From positions 1-64,000 of the forward strand of contig NZ_JACIZD010000004.1 of the NCBI RefSeq assembly GCF_014359565.1: 64,000 bases of DNA, in the 5' to 3' direction. Made by a program: the position numbers and the translations under genes. The notes beneath the pieces were generated by a model. That model was given only the letters and a program-made list of their open reading frames with translations, did no database searches and had not been told where the DNA came from. Shown piece after piece: positions 33,918 to 43,341 of the stretch. Position 1 is the first letter of the stretch; the number at the start of each line of letters is the position of its first letter. Origin of the DNA: Immundisolibacter sp. GTDB taxonomy: Bacteria > Pseudomonadota > Gammaproteobacteria > Immundisolibacterales > Immundisolibacteraceae.

Positions 33918-34068
33918 CGGGATGGTCTGCAAAACTACTGCGCGTGCGCCTGGCACCGTCCGGCGGTGCTCGAAATGCTCATGTATTGGCACATACACTG
34001 CGCTTTCTGCGCTCCGGCGGCCGGCGCCATCCACTCGCTCGCTACGTTTTTCAGGCCATCCCTAGCCC

Positions 34069-35190
34069 ATGCGCCCGGCCAATATTTTTCATCTGGGCAT
34101 CAAGGAGCTGCGCAGCCTGGCGCGCGACCCGATGATGCTGGTGCTGATCGTCTATGCCTTCACCGTTTCGGTCTACACGGCGGCCAAGGCCATGCCCGAG
34201 ACCCTGAACAAGGCGCCGATCGCAGTGGTGAACGAGGACCGCTCGCCGCTGTCCTGGCGCATCGTCAGCGCCTTTTACCCGCCTTATTTCATGCCCCCCG
34301 AAATCATCGACCAGGCCGGAATGGATGCCCGCATGGACGCCGGCCTCGACACCTTTGCCCTGGACATCCCGCCGGACTTCCAGCGCGACGTACTGGCGGG
34401 GCGGCAGCCCACGATCCAGCTCAACGTCGATGCCACGCGCATGAGCCAGGCCTTCACCGGCAGCGGCTACATCCAGACCATCGTGAACGACGAGGTGCGC
34501 GCCTTCGTGAAGCGCTATCGCGAGGTGACGGAGTTGCCGGTCGATCTGGCGCTGCGGGTGCGCTTCAATCCCGAACTCAACAAATCGTGGTTCGGCGCCA
34601 TCATGCAGGTCATCAACAACGTGACCATGCTGTCCATCGTGCTCACCGGCGCGGCACTGATTCGCGAACGCGAGCACGGCACGATCGAGCATCTGCTGGT
34701 CATGCCGGTCACGCCTTTGCAGATCATGACCAGCAAGGTGTGGTCGATGGGGCTGGTGGTGCTGGCCGCCACTGCCTTCGCGCTCACCGCCGTCGTGCAG
34801 GGCTGGCTGTCGGTGCCGATCCAGGGCTCGCTTGCGCTGTTCCTGGCCGGGGCGGCGCTGCATCTGTTCGCGACCACCTCGATGGGCATCTTCCTTGGCA
34901 CCGTCGCCCGCTCCATGCCGCAGTTTGGCCTGCTGCTCATGCTGGTGCTGCTGCCGCTGCAGATGCTGTCCGGTGGCTCGACGCCGCGCGAAAGCATGCC
35001 CCTGGCGGTCCAGTACATCATGCTCGCCGCGCCCAACACGCATTTCGTAATGCTGGCCCAGGCGATCCTGTACCGCGGCGCCGGCATCACGGTGGTCTGG
35101 CCTCAATTCCTGGCCATCGCCGCCATCGGCTCGGTGCTGTTCGCCCTGGCGCTGGCGCGCTTCCGGCGCAGTCTCGCCACCATGGCCTGA
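34069..35190 (+). CDS. yhhJ: ABC-2 type permease (YhhJ-like)
   Basis: The 373-residue permease starts MRPANIFHLGIKELRSLARDPMMLVLIVYAF, typical of YhhJ/YbhR half-exporters: one helix, a large periplasmic domain, then five helices after FGAIMQVINNVTML. The cytoplasmic loop LIREREHGTIEHLLVMPVTPLQIMTSKVW is the ABC-2 coupling motif. It pairs with the membrane domain of the RbbA-like protein. A 151-bp spacer separates the two genes, unlike the tight overlap before rbbA. Confidence 0.92.
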   Translation: MRPANIFHLGIKELRSLARDPMMLVLIVYAFTVSVYTAAKAMPETLNKAPIAVVNEDRSPLSWRIVSAFYPPYFMPPEIIDQAGMDARMDAGLDTFALDIPPDFQRDVLAGRQPTIQLNVDATRMSQAFTGSGYIQTIVNDEVRAFVKRYREVTELPVDLALRVRFNPELNKSWFGAIMQVINNVTMLSIVLTGAALIREREHGTIEHLLVMPVTPLQIMTSKVWSMGLVVLAATAFALTAVVQGWLSVPIQGSLALFLAGAALHLFATTSMGIFLGTVARSMPQFGLLLMLVLLPLQMLSGGSTPRESMPLAVQYIMLAAPNTHFVMLAQAILYRGAGITVVWPQFLAIAAIGSVLFALALARFRRSLATMA

Positions 35191-35251
35191 GAAACCGCAT
35201 CCTCGGGATTTTTCGGTTCCTGCATCCTGCGGCGGGCCGGATGCGCGTCGC

Positions 35252-38200
35252 TCAACGCTTGTCGATCTTCGGCTCGGCCCAGGTGCCGGTGACCCGGTAG
35301 TGCTGTTCGGTGGCCTTGTCGATCGCGCCCTCGAAGATTTTCTGCCCCAGATAAATGACCGCACCCACACCGGGCGCGGCGATGGCGCCGGCCAGCGGCA
35401 AGCTGGAGGTGACCTGCGGCACCACCAGCACCTGCAGGTCCAGGCTGCGGTCGACCAGGTTGGTGTGGCCGTTGAGCGTCAGGTGCGCCGCCGGGCCGCG
35501 CACGCGCAGGTCGCGCAGCTCGGCATCGCCAGCCGCCAGCTGCAGCTCGCCGTCCGTGCGGTCGATGGCAAACCCGCGCCCGAACACGTCCCGGAAATCC
35601 AGCGACAGGCGGCGCATGACGCTGTCCAGACTGAGGATGCCAAACAGGCGCCCGACGCCGGGCTCGACGTCCGGCAGCGTGCCCTTTTGCAACTGCCCGC
35701 TGACCTGGCCGCTGAGCATGGCAAAGCCGAAGGCGCCTGGACTGCCCGGCCAGGACACCTGCGCCTGCACCTTGCCGCGGCCACCCCGCACCAGGTCGGC
35801 CACCCCGAACCGCGCCAGAAATGCCCCGAAGTCCTTGAAATCCGCCGTCGCGTCCAGGTGGCTCTCGGCACGCTGGGCGGTCCCCGTCCAGCGGCCGCGG
35901 CCGCCGATGGTGCCGTACTCGCCACGCAGGTCCAGGCGGTCGAAATCGAGCCCGTCGGCGAGGCGCTGGCTGCTGAACTCCAGCGCGCCGAAGTCCTCAC
36001 CGCCATAACGCAGGGCGCCGATGCGGCCGCCCAGCACCGGCACGCTGGCCGGATTCACGCCGCCGCTGCCACCCTCGCCGGCACCGTCCTGGCGCTGCAG
36101 GTACAGCCGGGAAAGGTCCAGCCCGACCGCCTGCGTCGGGCCGCTGCCGCGCACATTCACCTTGCCGGCCACGTCGACGGCATCCAGATCGATGTCCCAG
36201 CCCTCGCTGCGCAGCACCTGCAGGCGCACCCCGGCGAAGGACTGGCCGAGGTAATCGAGCCGGTCGGCATACACATCCACCCGCGGCGCCGGCCAGGCGC
36301 CACCGGCCGCACCGCCGAAATGCTGGCCCAGCCACGCCAGCCAGGGCGCCAGCGGCAGCTGCGCGAGGCGCCCGTGCACGTTGAAGCCGGCCGGCGGCAG
36401 GCGCGTTTCGACGCCGATCGCCAGATCGCCCCGCCGCAGCGCCGTGCCGCCGCCTGCCACGGGCGCCAGATCGAGCCGCGCGGTCAGTGGCTGCGCGCTC
36501 AGCGTCACGTCCCAGGCGCGCGGCGGCGCCCCGCAGGCGCACTGCGCGCGCACGTGCAGGGGCTGGCTGCGCAGCGCGTCCAGCGGTGCCGGCAGCTCGC
36601 CGGTGGCCTTGGCCAGATCCAGGTTCAGGTCAAGGTCCAGATCGCCGGCGCCGGCGATATCGATGCCGCCCTGCCACGGCACGGCACCGGCGAACAGTTC
36701 CGGCCAGGGCAGGCGCAGGTAGCGGGTGATTTGCGCCGCGTCGGCCTGGCCGCGCGGCTCGACACGCAGCCCGCTGCCCGGCGCGCTGGCGAGGTCGAAC
36801 ACCACCGGCCCGCCGAACAGTCGGGCCTGGACCGCCTTGGCGCCGAGACCGCGCTGATCGAAGGTCAGCGCCCCGCGCAGCTGCTGCACGGTCAGTCCGC
36901 TGCCGGCGATGGTCAACGCATTTCCGGCCAGCTGCGTACGGCCGGACACCTGCGTGGACTTGACCGGACCGGTGAAGACCAGGTCGAGCTTGACCCGGGT
37001 CTGCGCCGTGCCGTCGAAGGCCAGGCGCTCGACCCGACCGCCGAAGCGGCTTGCCAGCGGCGACTGCTGCACGAAGCGGATCACGTCCTGCGCCGGACCG
37101 TCGACGACGCCATCCAGCAACAGCCGCTTGCTCGGCAGTGCCACATCCGGGATGCGCACCTGCACGGCACTGGCCCGGCTGTCGAGTAACCGGCCCTCGT
37201 CCAGGCTCAGGGAAAACTCCGCCCCCCGCAGCCCGAACTGGCCGCGCGCCTCGGCCACCGCCGGCCAGCCCGCACCCGGCTGATAGTCGAGCCCGACGTC
37301 GACAAAGCGCGCCGTGCCCAGGAACTGGCCCTGCCCGTCGCGGAACGGAAAGCGCCGCGGATCGCCCCGCAGCAGCGCCTGCACGTCGCTGAGCGTGCCG
37401 GCCTGGATGGCCTTCCTGCCCCATTCAATGAACTTTGGGGACAGTCCGCGATCCGGCAGCAGGGCAAAGAACTCGGCCGCCGCCGCCTGCGGCGTGCCGG
37501 CCTGAAGGAACAGTTCGGGCTCGCCACCGGCCGGCAGGCTCAGCCGGCCGCGCGCCGCCAGCGCGATGCTGCCGCGACGCGCGGAAAAACCGCCGAGCTG
37601 GGCATCGACCCCACTCGGCGACCATTGCGCGGTCAGCTCGCCCTGCGCGGCATCCAGTTGCAGGGGCTCGGCGTAGGCGCGGGGCGCATCCAGGAGCAGG
37701 TGCGGCGAACCGACCAGCGTGAAGCTGGCCGCCGCCTCGCCCAGGCGCAGCTCACCGGCGGCGCCGGCCAGACCCGGCAACGCACCATCCGGCTGCCAGC
37801 CCAGTTCGTCCACCCGGACAGCCAGCCGCAGCGGTCCTGGCGTTGTGCCAGCCGAGCCTGCGATGAGCAGCAGATCACGACCACGCAGGGTCGGATCAGC
37901 GCCTGCAAGGCGCGTGGCCAGGGCGTTTTGTGATGGCGCCATCAATGCCGCAAGGGGACCGAATCGCGGCAGGTCGATCAGGCCGCCGGTCAGGGCCAGC
38001 GTGTCGCCACTGCGCCGAAGCAAGGCACGATCCAGACGCCACAGACGCTCGCCGGACTCGGCCCGCAGGCTGTCCAGACCGGCCATCCAGCCGTCGGCCG
38101 CGCGCTGCATCACGCCCGACAGGTGCAGCGCATCCAGCACCAGACCGGTTTGCGCATCGGCCCGCTGCAGCTCGCCCCGCCCATCGACGGAGCCATGCAC

Positions 38201-38989
38201 GCGCGTGACCCGGCCTTCCTTCCAGCGCAGCCACAGTTCGCCGTTGAGCTCGCCGCCAAACACGAAAGGCCCCAGCGGTACACCGGCGCCGACCACCTCC
38301 CGCGCCGTCACGTAGGCCCGTCCGTCGGTGGTGGCCATGTCACCCGCAAGACCGCCCATCTCGGCCCGCAGCCTGAAGCTGCCGCTGGCCGCCCCGCCGA
38401 CGCCAACGCGCAGGTCCAACCAGTGCCGCGCACCGCGCCGCTGCAGGGTCACGTCGGCCGGCTCCAGACGCAGCATGCGGCCGGCCTGCGTGAGGTCGGT
38501 GACATCGATCACGGCCGCCCGCAGGCGCACCTGCGGCTGGGCCAGCAGCCAGGACGAAAGCCCGTCGCCGCCGCCCTCGCCTACCTGCATGCCGCCGACC
38601 TGCCAGCGCCCGTCCGGCTGGCGCACCACCGCCAGATGCAAGCCTTCGATCTGCAACGCGGCCAGGCGCGGCTCCCACGCCAGCAGCGAGGCCAGCCAGT
38701 TGAAGCGCAGACTCAGTGCCGCCACCCGCGTGACGCTGCCGTCGCTGCCAAGGAGGCTGGCGCTGCGCAGGGAGATTTCCGGCGTATTGCCGCGCAGACC
38801 CGCGCTCAGGTCGGAGAACTGCACCGGCTGTCCGAGCACCCGGCTGACCACGGCCGCCACCTGCTGCGGCCGCTGCTCGAGCTGCGGCAACAGCACGCGC
38901 AGCGCGCTCAGGCCAGCGGCCGCGAGCACCAGCAACGCGAACACAGTCCACGCCAACAGGCGGCGCAGACGGCCAATCAGAACGCGCAT
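35252..38989 (-). CDS. yhdP: YhdP-family envelope protein (AsmA-like)
   Basis: This very long protein (1245 residues) has one N-terminal helix (LLAWTVFALLVLAAAGLSALRVLLP) followed by a huge beta-rich periplasmic part. The opening PQVAAVVSRVLGQPVQFSDLSAGLRGNTPEISLRSASLL is the DUF3971/TIGR02099 signature, and the C-terminus GAIAAPGVGAVIYLGQKIFEGAIDKATEQHYRVTGTWAEPKI is the AsmA-like end. YhdP proteins form bridges that carry phospholipid from inner to outer membrane. Last gene of the rlmH-side run; converges with yhhJ. Confidence 0.93.
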   Translation of the reverse strand: MRVLIGRLRRLLAWTVFALLVLAAAGLSALRVLLPQLEQRPQQVAAVVSRVLGQPVQFSDLSAGLRGNTPEISLRSASLLGSDGSVTRVAALSLRFNWLASLLAWEPRLAALQIEGLHLAVVRQPDGRWQVGGMQVGEGGGDGLSSWLLAQPQVRLRAAVIDVTDLTQAGRMLRLEPADVTLQRRGARHWLDLRVGVGGAASGSFRLRAEMGGLAGDMATTDGRAYVTAREVVGAGVPLGPFVFGGELNGELWLRWKEGRVTRVHGSVDGRGELQRADAQTGLVLDALHLSGVMQRAADGWMAGLDSLRAESGERLWRLDRALLRRSGDTLALTGGLIDLPRFGPLAALMAPSQNALATRLAGADPTLRGRDLLLIAGSAGTTPGPLRLAVRVDELGWQPDGALPGLAGAAGELRLGEAAASFTLVGSPHLLLDAPRAYAEPLQLDAAQGELTAQWSPSGVDAQLGGFSARRGSIALAARGRLSLPAGGEPELFLQAGTPQAAAAEFFALLPDRGLSPKFIEWGRKAIQAGTLSDVQALLRGDPRRFPFRDGQGQFLGTARFVDVGLDYQPGAGWPAVAEARGQFGLRGAEFSLSLDEGRLLDSRASAVQVRIPDVALPSKRLLLDGVVDGPAQDVIRFVQQSPLASRFGGRVERLAFDGTAQTRVKLDLVFTGPVKSTQVSGRTQLAGNALTIAGSGLTVQQLRGALTFDQRGLGAKAVQARLFGGPVVFDLASAPGSGLRVEPRGQADAAQITRYLRLPWPELFAGAVPWQGGIDIAGAGDLDLDLNLDLAKATGELPAPLDALRSQPLHVRAQCACGAPPRAWDVTLSAQPLTARLDLAPVAGGGTALRRGDLAIGVETRLPPAGFNVHGRLAQLPLAPWLAWLGQHFGGAAGGAWPAPRVDVYADRLDYLGQSFAGVRLQVLRSEGWDIDLDAVDVAGKVNVRGSGPTQAVGLDLSRLYLQRQDGAGEGGSGGVNPASVPVLGGRIGALRYGGEDFGALEFSSQRLADGLDFDRLDLRGEYGTIGGRGRWTGTAQRAESHLDATADFKDFGAFLARFGVADLVRGGRGKVQAQVSWPGSPGAFGFAMLSGQVSGQLQKGTLPDVEPGVGRLFGILSLDSVMRRLSLDFRDVFGRGFAIDRTDGELQLAAGDAELRDLRVRGPAAHLTLNGHTNLVDRSLDLQVLVVPQVTSSLPLAGAIAAPGVGAVIYLGQKIFEGAIDKATEQHYRVTGTWAEPKIDKR

Positions 38990-39022
38990 GGCCGGAACGC
39001 AGCGGGACGGGCAGGCACCGGC

Positions 39023-39496
39023 TCAGTGCTCCCGGTGATACGGCAGCTTGTGCAGCAGGCTCCAGGCACGGTACAGCTGCTCGGCCACCAGCACCCGCGC
39101 CAGCATGTGCGGAAAGGTCAGCCGCGACAGCGACCAGCTGGCCCGGGCGCGCGCGCGCACGCCGGGACCGAAACCGTCGGCGCCGCCGATCAGCAGCGCC
39201 AGCGGCCCGCCGTGCTCCAGCCAGCCGGACAGGGCACCCGCCAGGGCTTCGGAGTCGTATTGCTCCCCACGCGGGTCGAGCAGCACCGGCCAGGCACTGT
39301 CCGGCAACGCCGCCAGCAGGCGGGCGTCTTCCTGCGCCAGCGCAGCGGCGAGGCCACCTGCGCTGCGCCGGGCCGGCGGGATTTCCTTCAGCTCCACCTT
39401 CAGGCGTCGCCCGAAACGGCTCAGATAATCGCCACAGGCGGCGCTGACCCAGGCCGGCGGTCGGTGGCCGACCGCCAGAATCAGCACCTGGCTCAC
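39023..39496 (-). CDS. rlmH: 23S rRNA pseudouridine-1915 N3-methyltransferase
   Basis: The 157-residue SPOUT methyltransferase modifies helix 69 of the large ribosomal subunit. The knot motifs LLIGGADGFGPGVRARA and LSRLTFPHMLARVLVAEQLYRAW...LPYHREH are unmistakable. The GTG start at 39496 overlaps the rsfS stop (GTGA), giving translational coupling. Confidence 0.96.
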   Translation of the reverse strand: MSQVLILAVGHRPPAWVSAACGDYLSRFGRRLKVELKEIPPARRSAGGLAAALAQEDARLLAALPDSAWPVLLDPRGEQYDSEALAGALSGWLEHGGPLALLIGGADGFGPGVRARARASWSLSRLTFPHMLARVLVAEQLYRAWSLLHKLPYHREH

Positions 39497-39861
39497 ACCC
39501 CGTCGCCGGCCTGCTCTGCCTTCGGCCGGCCAGGCCGCGCCGACCACAGGTCCTCGAGGCGGTACAGGGCGCGCGTCTGCGGCAGCATCACGTGCAGCAC
39601 CAGGTCGACCAGGTCCACCAGCACCCATTCGGCACCGCTGTCGCCTTCCATGCCCAGAACCGGGTAACCGGCGGCCTTGGCGGCGTCGCGGGCGGATTCG
39701 GCCAGTGCCCGCACATGGCGGCTCGAGGTGCCGCTTGCCACCACCATGACACTGGTAAGGCTGGTCAGCTGGCTGACGTCGAGCACCGTCACGTCGACGG
39801 CTTTGAGTTCTTCGAGGGCGCTGAGCACCACGGCCTGCAGGCCGGCCAAGTCTTGCGGCAT
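39493..39861 (-). CDS. rsfS: Ribosomal silencing factor RsfS
   Basis: The 122-residue protein blocks subunit joining by binding L14 when nutrients are short. DVTVLDVSQLTSLTSVMVVASGTSSRHVRALAE and the GDSGAEWVLVDLVDLVLHVMLPQTRALYRLEDLW region define the family. It lies 3 bp after nadD. Confidence 0.96.
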   Translation of the reverse strand: MPQDLAGLQAVVLSALEELKAVDVTVLDVSQLTSLTSVMVVASGTSSRHVRALAESARDAAKAAGYPVLGMEGDSGAEWVLVDLVDLVLHVMLPQTRALYRLEDLWSARPGRPKAEQAGDGV

Positions 39862-39864
39862 GTT

Positions 39865-40530
39865 TCAGTCGGTATAGAGGTGATGACGGCGAATGTACCG
39901 CAGGCAACCGTCGGTCACGAGAAAGTGCACGCTGCGCCCGGCGCGCAGCGCGGCCCGCACGCGGGTGGCGGAAATGTCCAGCGGCGGCAGCGCCTGGCGC
40001 CAGACCAGACCCGCCGCCGACCCGGCCAGCGCCTGCGCGCTGTCGGCCCAGCGGCCGGCCACGGCCCGGGCGAGCGCGGGCGGCAGCTCGCGGGCCGGCT
40101 CGCCCGGCAAGGGCGGACGCTGCATGACCACCAGGTGGGCCAGCTCGAACAGGTCCTGCCAGCGATGCCAGGTGGTCAGTCCCAGAAAGGCGTCTTCGCC
40201 GACCAGCAGGCACAGCGGCCGCCGGCCAAGCTGCATCCGCAGATCGGTCAGCGTATCGACCGTGTAGGACGGCCCGGCACGCTCGAGTTCCCGAGCATCC
40301 ACGGTCAGTCCGGCCACGCCGCGCACCGCCAGGCGCAGCATGGCCAGGCGCTGGGCGGCGCTTGCCACCGGCTGCGAGCGGTGCGGCGGCACGTGGGCCG
40401 GGATCAGGCGCACCTGCGCCAGATCCAGCGCATCGCAGATTTCGATCGCCGCCCGCAGATGGCCGATGTGCACCGGGTCGAAGGTGCCGCCCAGGATGCC
40501 GACCGGTCGCAAGCGGCGGCGCCCGCGCAC
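39865..40530 (-). CDS. nadD: Nicotinate-nucleotide adenylyltransferase
   Basis: NadD makes deamido-NAD in NAD synthesis. The nucleotidyltransferase motif GGTFDPVHIGHLR is near the N-terminus and ISATRVRAALRAG near the C-terminus (the SxTxxR motif). PPHRSQPVASAAQRLAML and WYxF-equivalent TWHRWQDLFELAHLVVM also fit. Two starts are possible: GTG at 40530 (221 residues) or TTG at 40512 (215 residues, beginning LRPVGILGG); neither has a good ribosome-binding site. It begins 11 bp after proA. Confidence 0.95.
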   Translation of the reverse strand: MRGRRRLRPVGILGGTFDPVHIGHLRAAIEICDALDLAQVRLIPAHVPPHRSQPVASAAQRLAMLRLAVRGVAGLTVDARELERAGPSYTVDTLTDLRMQLGRRPLCLLVGEDAFLGLTTWHRWQDLFELAHLVVMQRPPLPGEPARELPPALARAVAGRWADSAQALAGSAAGLVWRQALPPLDISATRVRAALRAGRSVHFLVTDGCLRYIRRHHLYTD

Positions 40531-40541
40531 GGCGGCGGCCG

Positions 40542-41795
40542 TCAGGTGCGTACCTCGCCGTTGCCCAGCACCACCCACTTCTGGCTGGTCAGGCCCTCCA
40601 GCCCGACCGGCCCGCGGGCGTGCAGCTTGTCGGTGCTGATGCCGATCTCGGCCCCCAGCCCGTACTCGAAGCCGTCGGCGAAGCGGGTCGAGGCATTGAC
40701 CATCACCGAGGCCGAATCGACCTCGCGCAGGAAGCGGTCGGCGCGGCCAAGGTCGCGGGTGATGATCGCTTCGGTGTGCGCCGAGCCGTAGCGGGCGATG
40801 TGCTCCATGGCCTCGTCCAGGCCGTCCACCACGCGCACGGCCAGGATCGGCGCCAGGTACTCGGCATGCCAGTCGGCCTCGGTAGCGGGCGTCATGCCCG
40901 GCACCTGGGCGCGGGCGCGCTCGCAGCCGCGCAGCTCGACGCCTTTGGCAGACAGCTCGGCGGCGATGGCCGGCAGCATGTCCGCCGCGCCGGCTGCCAC
41001 CAGCAGGGTTTCCATGGCGTTGCACACGCCATAGCGGTGGGTCTTGGCGTTCAGCACGATGCGCCGGGCCATGTCCGGGTCGGCGCCGTCGTCGATGTAG
41101 ACGTGGCACACGCCGTCCAGGTGCTTGAGCACCGGCACCCGCGCCTGCTGCATGACGGCCTGGATCAGCCCCTTGCCGCCGCGCGGCACGATGATGTCCA
41201 CGTACTCGACCAGGCCGGCCAGCAGGCCAACCGCCGCGCGGTCGGTGGTTTCCAGCACCTGCACCGCGGTGGCCGGCAGGCCGGCGGCTTCCAAACCGCG
41301 GGCGATGCACGCCGCGATGGCCAGGTTCGAGTGCAGCGCCTCCGAGCCGCCGCGCAGGATGCAGGCGTTGCCGGATTTGAGGCACAGCCCGGCCGCGTCG
41401 GCGGTGACGTTGGGGCGGGACTCGTAAATGATGCCGACCACACCCAGCGGCGCGCGCATGCGCCCGACGCGGATGCCCGACGGCCGGGCGCGCAGCTCGT
41501 CGACCGCACCGACTGGATCGGGCAGCGCCGCGATCTGGCGCAGGCCCTCGGCCATGCCGGCGATGCCACGCGCGTCCAGCAGCAGGCGGTCGAGCAGCGC
41601 CTCGTCCAGACCCGCCGCCCGGCCGGCTGCCAGATCCTTGTCATTGGCCGCCCGCAAGGCCGCTTCGCTGCGCTGCAGGGCATCGGCAATCGCCAGCAGG
41701 GCGGCATTCTTGGCGCCGGTGCTGGCGCGGGCCATGTGTCGTGCGGCCTGGCGGGCGCGCTGGCCAAGCTGCTGCATGTAAGCGTCGAGTTCCAC
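40542..41795 (-). CDS. proA: Gamma-glutamyl phosphate reductase
   Basis: ProA is the second enzyme of proline synthesis (glutamyl-5-phosphate to semialdehyde). The 417-residue protein has [33 protein letters not shown], the catalytic Cys in [15 protein letters not shown], and [42 protein letters not shown]. The GTG start at 41795 is 2 bp beyond the holA stop. The order holA-proA-nadD is seen in other gammaproteobacteria. Confidence 0.97.
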   Translation of the reverse strand: MELDAYMQQLGQRARQAARHMARASTGAKNAALLAIADALQRSEAALRAANDKDLAAGRAAGLDEALLDRLLLDARGIAGMAEGLRQIAALPDPVGAVDELRARPSGIRVGRMRAPLGVVGIIYESRPNVTADAAGLCLKSGNACILRGGSEALHSNLAIAACIARGLEAAGLPATAVQVLETTDRAAVGLLAGLVEYVDIIVPRGGKGLIQAVMQQARVPVLKHLDGVCHVYIDDGADPDMARRIVLNAKTHRYGVCNAMETLLVAAGAADMLPAIAAELSAKGVELRGCERARAQVPGMTPATEADWHAEYLAPILAVRVVDGLDEAMEHIARYGSAHTEAIITRDLGRADRFLREVDSASVMVNASTRFADGFEYGLGAEIGISTDKLHARGPVGLEGLTSQKWVVLGNGEVRT

Positions 41796-41797
41796 GG

Positions 41798-42808
41798 TCA
41801 GCTCCGCTGTGGGTGGGCCGAAGATTGGCGGCCGGCCTTTGCTGGCCCGGCCATGCGCAGCGCCAGCGCGGTCAGTGCCTGCCAGGGCTCGACACCGCCG
41901 CCGACGCCCTTGTTGGCACGATCGACCTGCGCCGCCTGCGCCAGCAGGCCCTGCCAGGCGGCCGGCGGCCGGCGGCGGGCGGCACGCTCGATCAGCTCGC
42001 GCCGCCGCGGCGGCTGGCCAAAGCTGTTGCCGTCGATCAGCCGTTGCAGGTCCTGCGTCAGCTGCCACAGGGCCAGGATGGGCGTCTCGCCGGAATCCTG
42101 CAGGTGCGCCAGCGCCCGCGTCAGGCGCAGCCGATCGCCGGCCAGCACCGCATCGGCCAGGTCGCGCGTCGCGTAGCGCGTGCTGTCGCCAACCGCCTGC
42201 AGCACGCCGTCACGGTCCAGCGCACCGCCGGGCGGCGCCAGCAGGGCCAGCTTGTCCAGTTCCTGCGCCGCCGCCAGCAGGTTGCCTTCGGTCAGGTCGG
42301 CCAGCAGTGCGGCCGCCTGCTCGTCCAGCGCCAGGCCCAGCCCACGCGCCCGGGCCACCAGCCAGCGCGGCAGCGCGGCGACCTCCAGCGGCCAGGCATA
42401 CATGACCACCCCGGCTCGATCGCAGGCGGCGAACCAGCCGCTGTCGCGCGTGCGCTTGTCGAAACCGTCGCCGGTCAACAGCAGCAGCACGTCCGGCGGC
42501 GGCGCGGCGAGGTAGTCACACAAGGCGGCAATACCGTCCTCGGCCAATTTGCCGCTGCCCAGGCGCAGTTCGATCAGCCGGCGCTGCGCGAACAGCGACA
42601 GGCTGGCCGCCTCGCCGCGCAGCAGGCTCCAGTCGAAGCCACGCTCGACCTCGTGCACCACCCGCTCGTCGTAGCCGGCTGCCCGCGCTGCGCCGCGCAC
42701 GGCGCTGGCGGCATCGGCCACCAGCAAAGGCTCCTCGCCGGCCAGCAGGTACACCGGCGCCAGGCCGCGGGCCAGGGCCGCGGGCAGCTGCTCCGGTTTC
42801 AGCTGCAC
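41798..42808 (-). CDS. holA: DNA polymerase III subunit delta
   Basis: HolA opens the beta clamp within the clamp loader. The 336-residue protein starts [30 protein letters not shown], the family N-terminus. [26 protein letters not shown] and the [45 protein letters not shown] segments are conserved. GTG start 42808, 7 bp after lptE. Confidence 0.95.
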   Translation of the reverse strand: MQLKPEQLPAALARGLAPVYLLAGEEPLLVADAASAVRGAARAAGYDERVVHEVERGFDWSLLRGEAASLSLFAQRRLIELRLGSGKLAEDGIAALCDYLAAPPPDVLLLLTGDGFDKRTRDSGWFAACDRAGVVMYAWPLEVAALPRWLVARARGLGLALDEQAAALLADLTEGNLLAAAQELDKLALLAPPGGALDRDGVLQAVGDSTRYATRDLADAVLAGDRLRLTRALAHLQDSGETPILALWQLTQDLQRLIDGNSFGQPPRRRELIERAARRRPPAAWQGLLAQAAQVDRANKGVGGGVEPWQALTALALRMAGPAKAGRQSSAHPQRS

Positions 42809-42815
42809 GGCCGGC

Positions 42816-43310
42816 TCAGCCCAGGCGCGCCGCCAGGCGCCGCATGATCTGCTGCACCGCCTGGTCCTGCAGCTCCAGGCGGCCGGCGCTCTGCTCGCTC
42901 TGACTGCCCAGCACGTTGGTTTCGTCGTAGCTGACATCGCGCAGCAGCTCGACGGTCTGCGGCGCGACCAGGAAGCTGCCGTCCCGCTTTCGCAGCTCGA
43001 AACCGAGCCTGTAGCGCAGCTCGTGCTCGCGCACGCGGGCGTCGGTGCCCACGGACAGCACCCGCGTGTCGAACCTCGGGTTGCTGATCTGCAGCACCGC
43101 ATCGGCGGCCGTGGCGTCCTCGACCAGACGCACGCCGCGGCTGGCCAGCGTGCGCTGCAGGCGATGGCGCAGGTCGTAGTCGTAGCCCGGCACGTCGATG
43201 AACACCGCCCCCACCGTATCGGGCAGCTGGTAGTTGCCGCGCACGTGAAAGCCGCAGCCGGACATCAGCAACAGTGCGGCCAGGGCCGGGAAGAAAAGAA
43301 ATCGGCGCAT
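42816..43310 (-). CDS. lptE: LPS-assembly lipoprotein LptE
   Basis: LptE plugs the LptD barrel that inserts lipopolysaccharide in the outer membrane. The 164-residue protein has a lipobox LMSGC (Cys19) followed by GFHVRGNYQLP, the family opening. It lies between leuS and holA as in most gammaproteobacteria. Start at ATG 43310. Confidence 0.95.
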   Translation of the reverse strand: MRRFLFFPALAALLLMSGCGFHVRGNYQLPDTVGAVFIDVPGYDYDLRHRLQRTLASRGVRLVEDATAADAVLQISNPRFDTRVLSVGTDARVREHELRYRLGFELRKRDGSFLVAPQTVELLRDVSYDETNVLGSQSEQSAGRLELQDQAVQQIMRRLAARLG

Positions 43311-43341
43311 GGATCGGTTCACCCGGTGTTCAGTCGACAGT

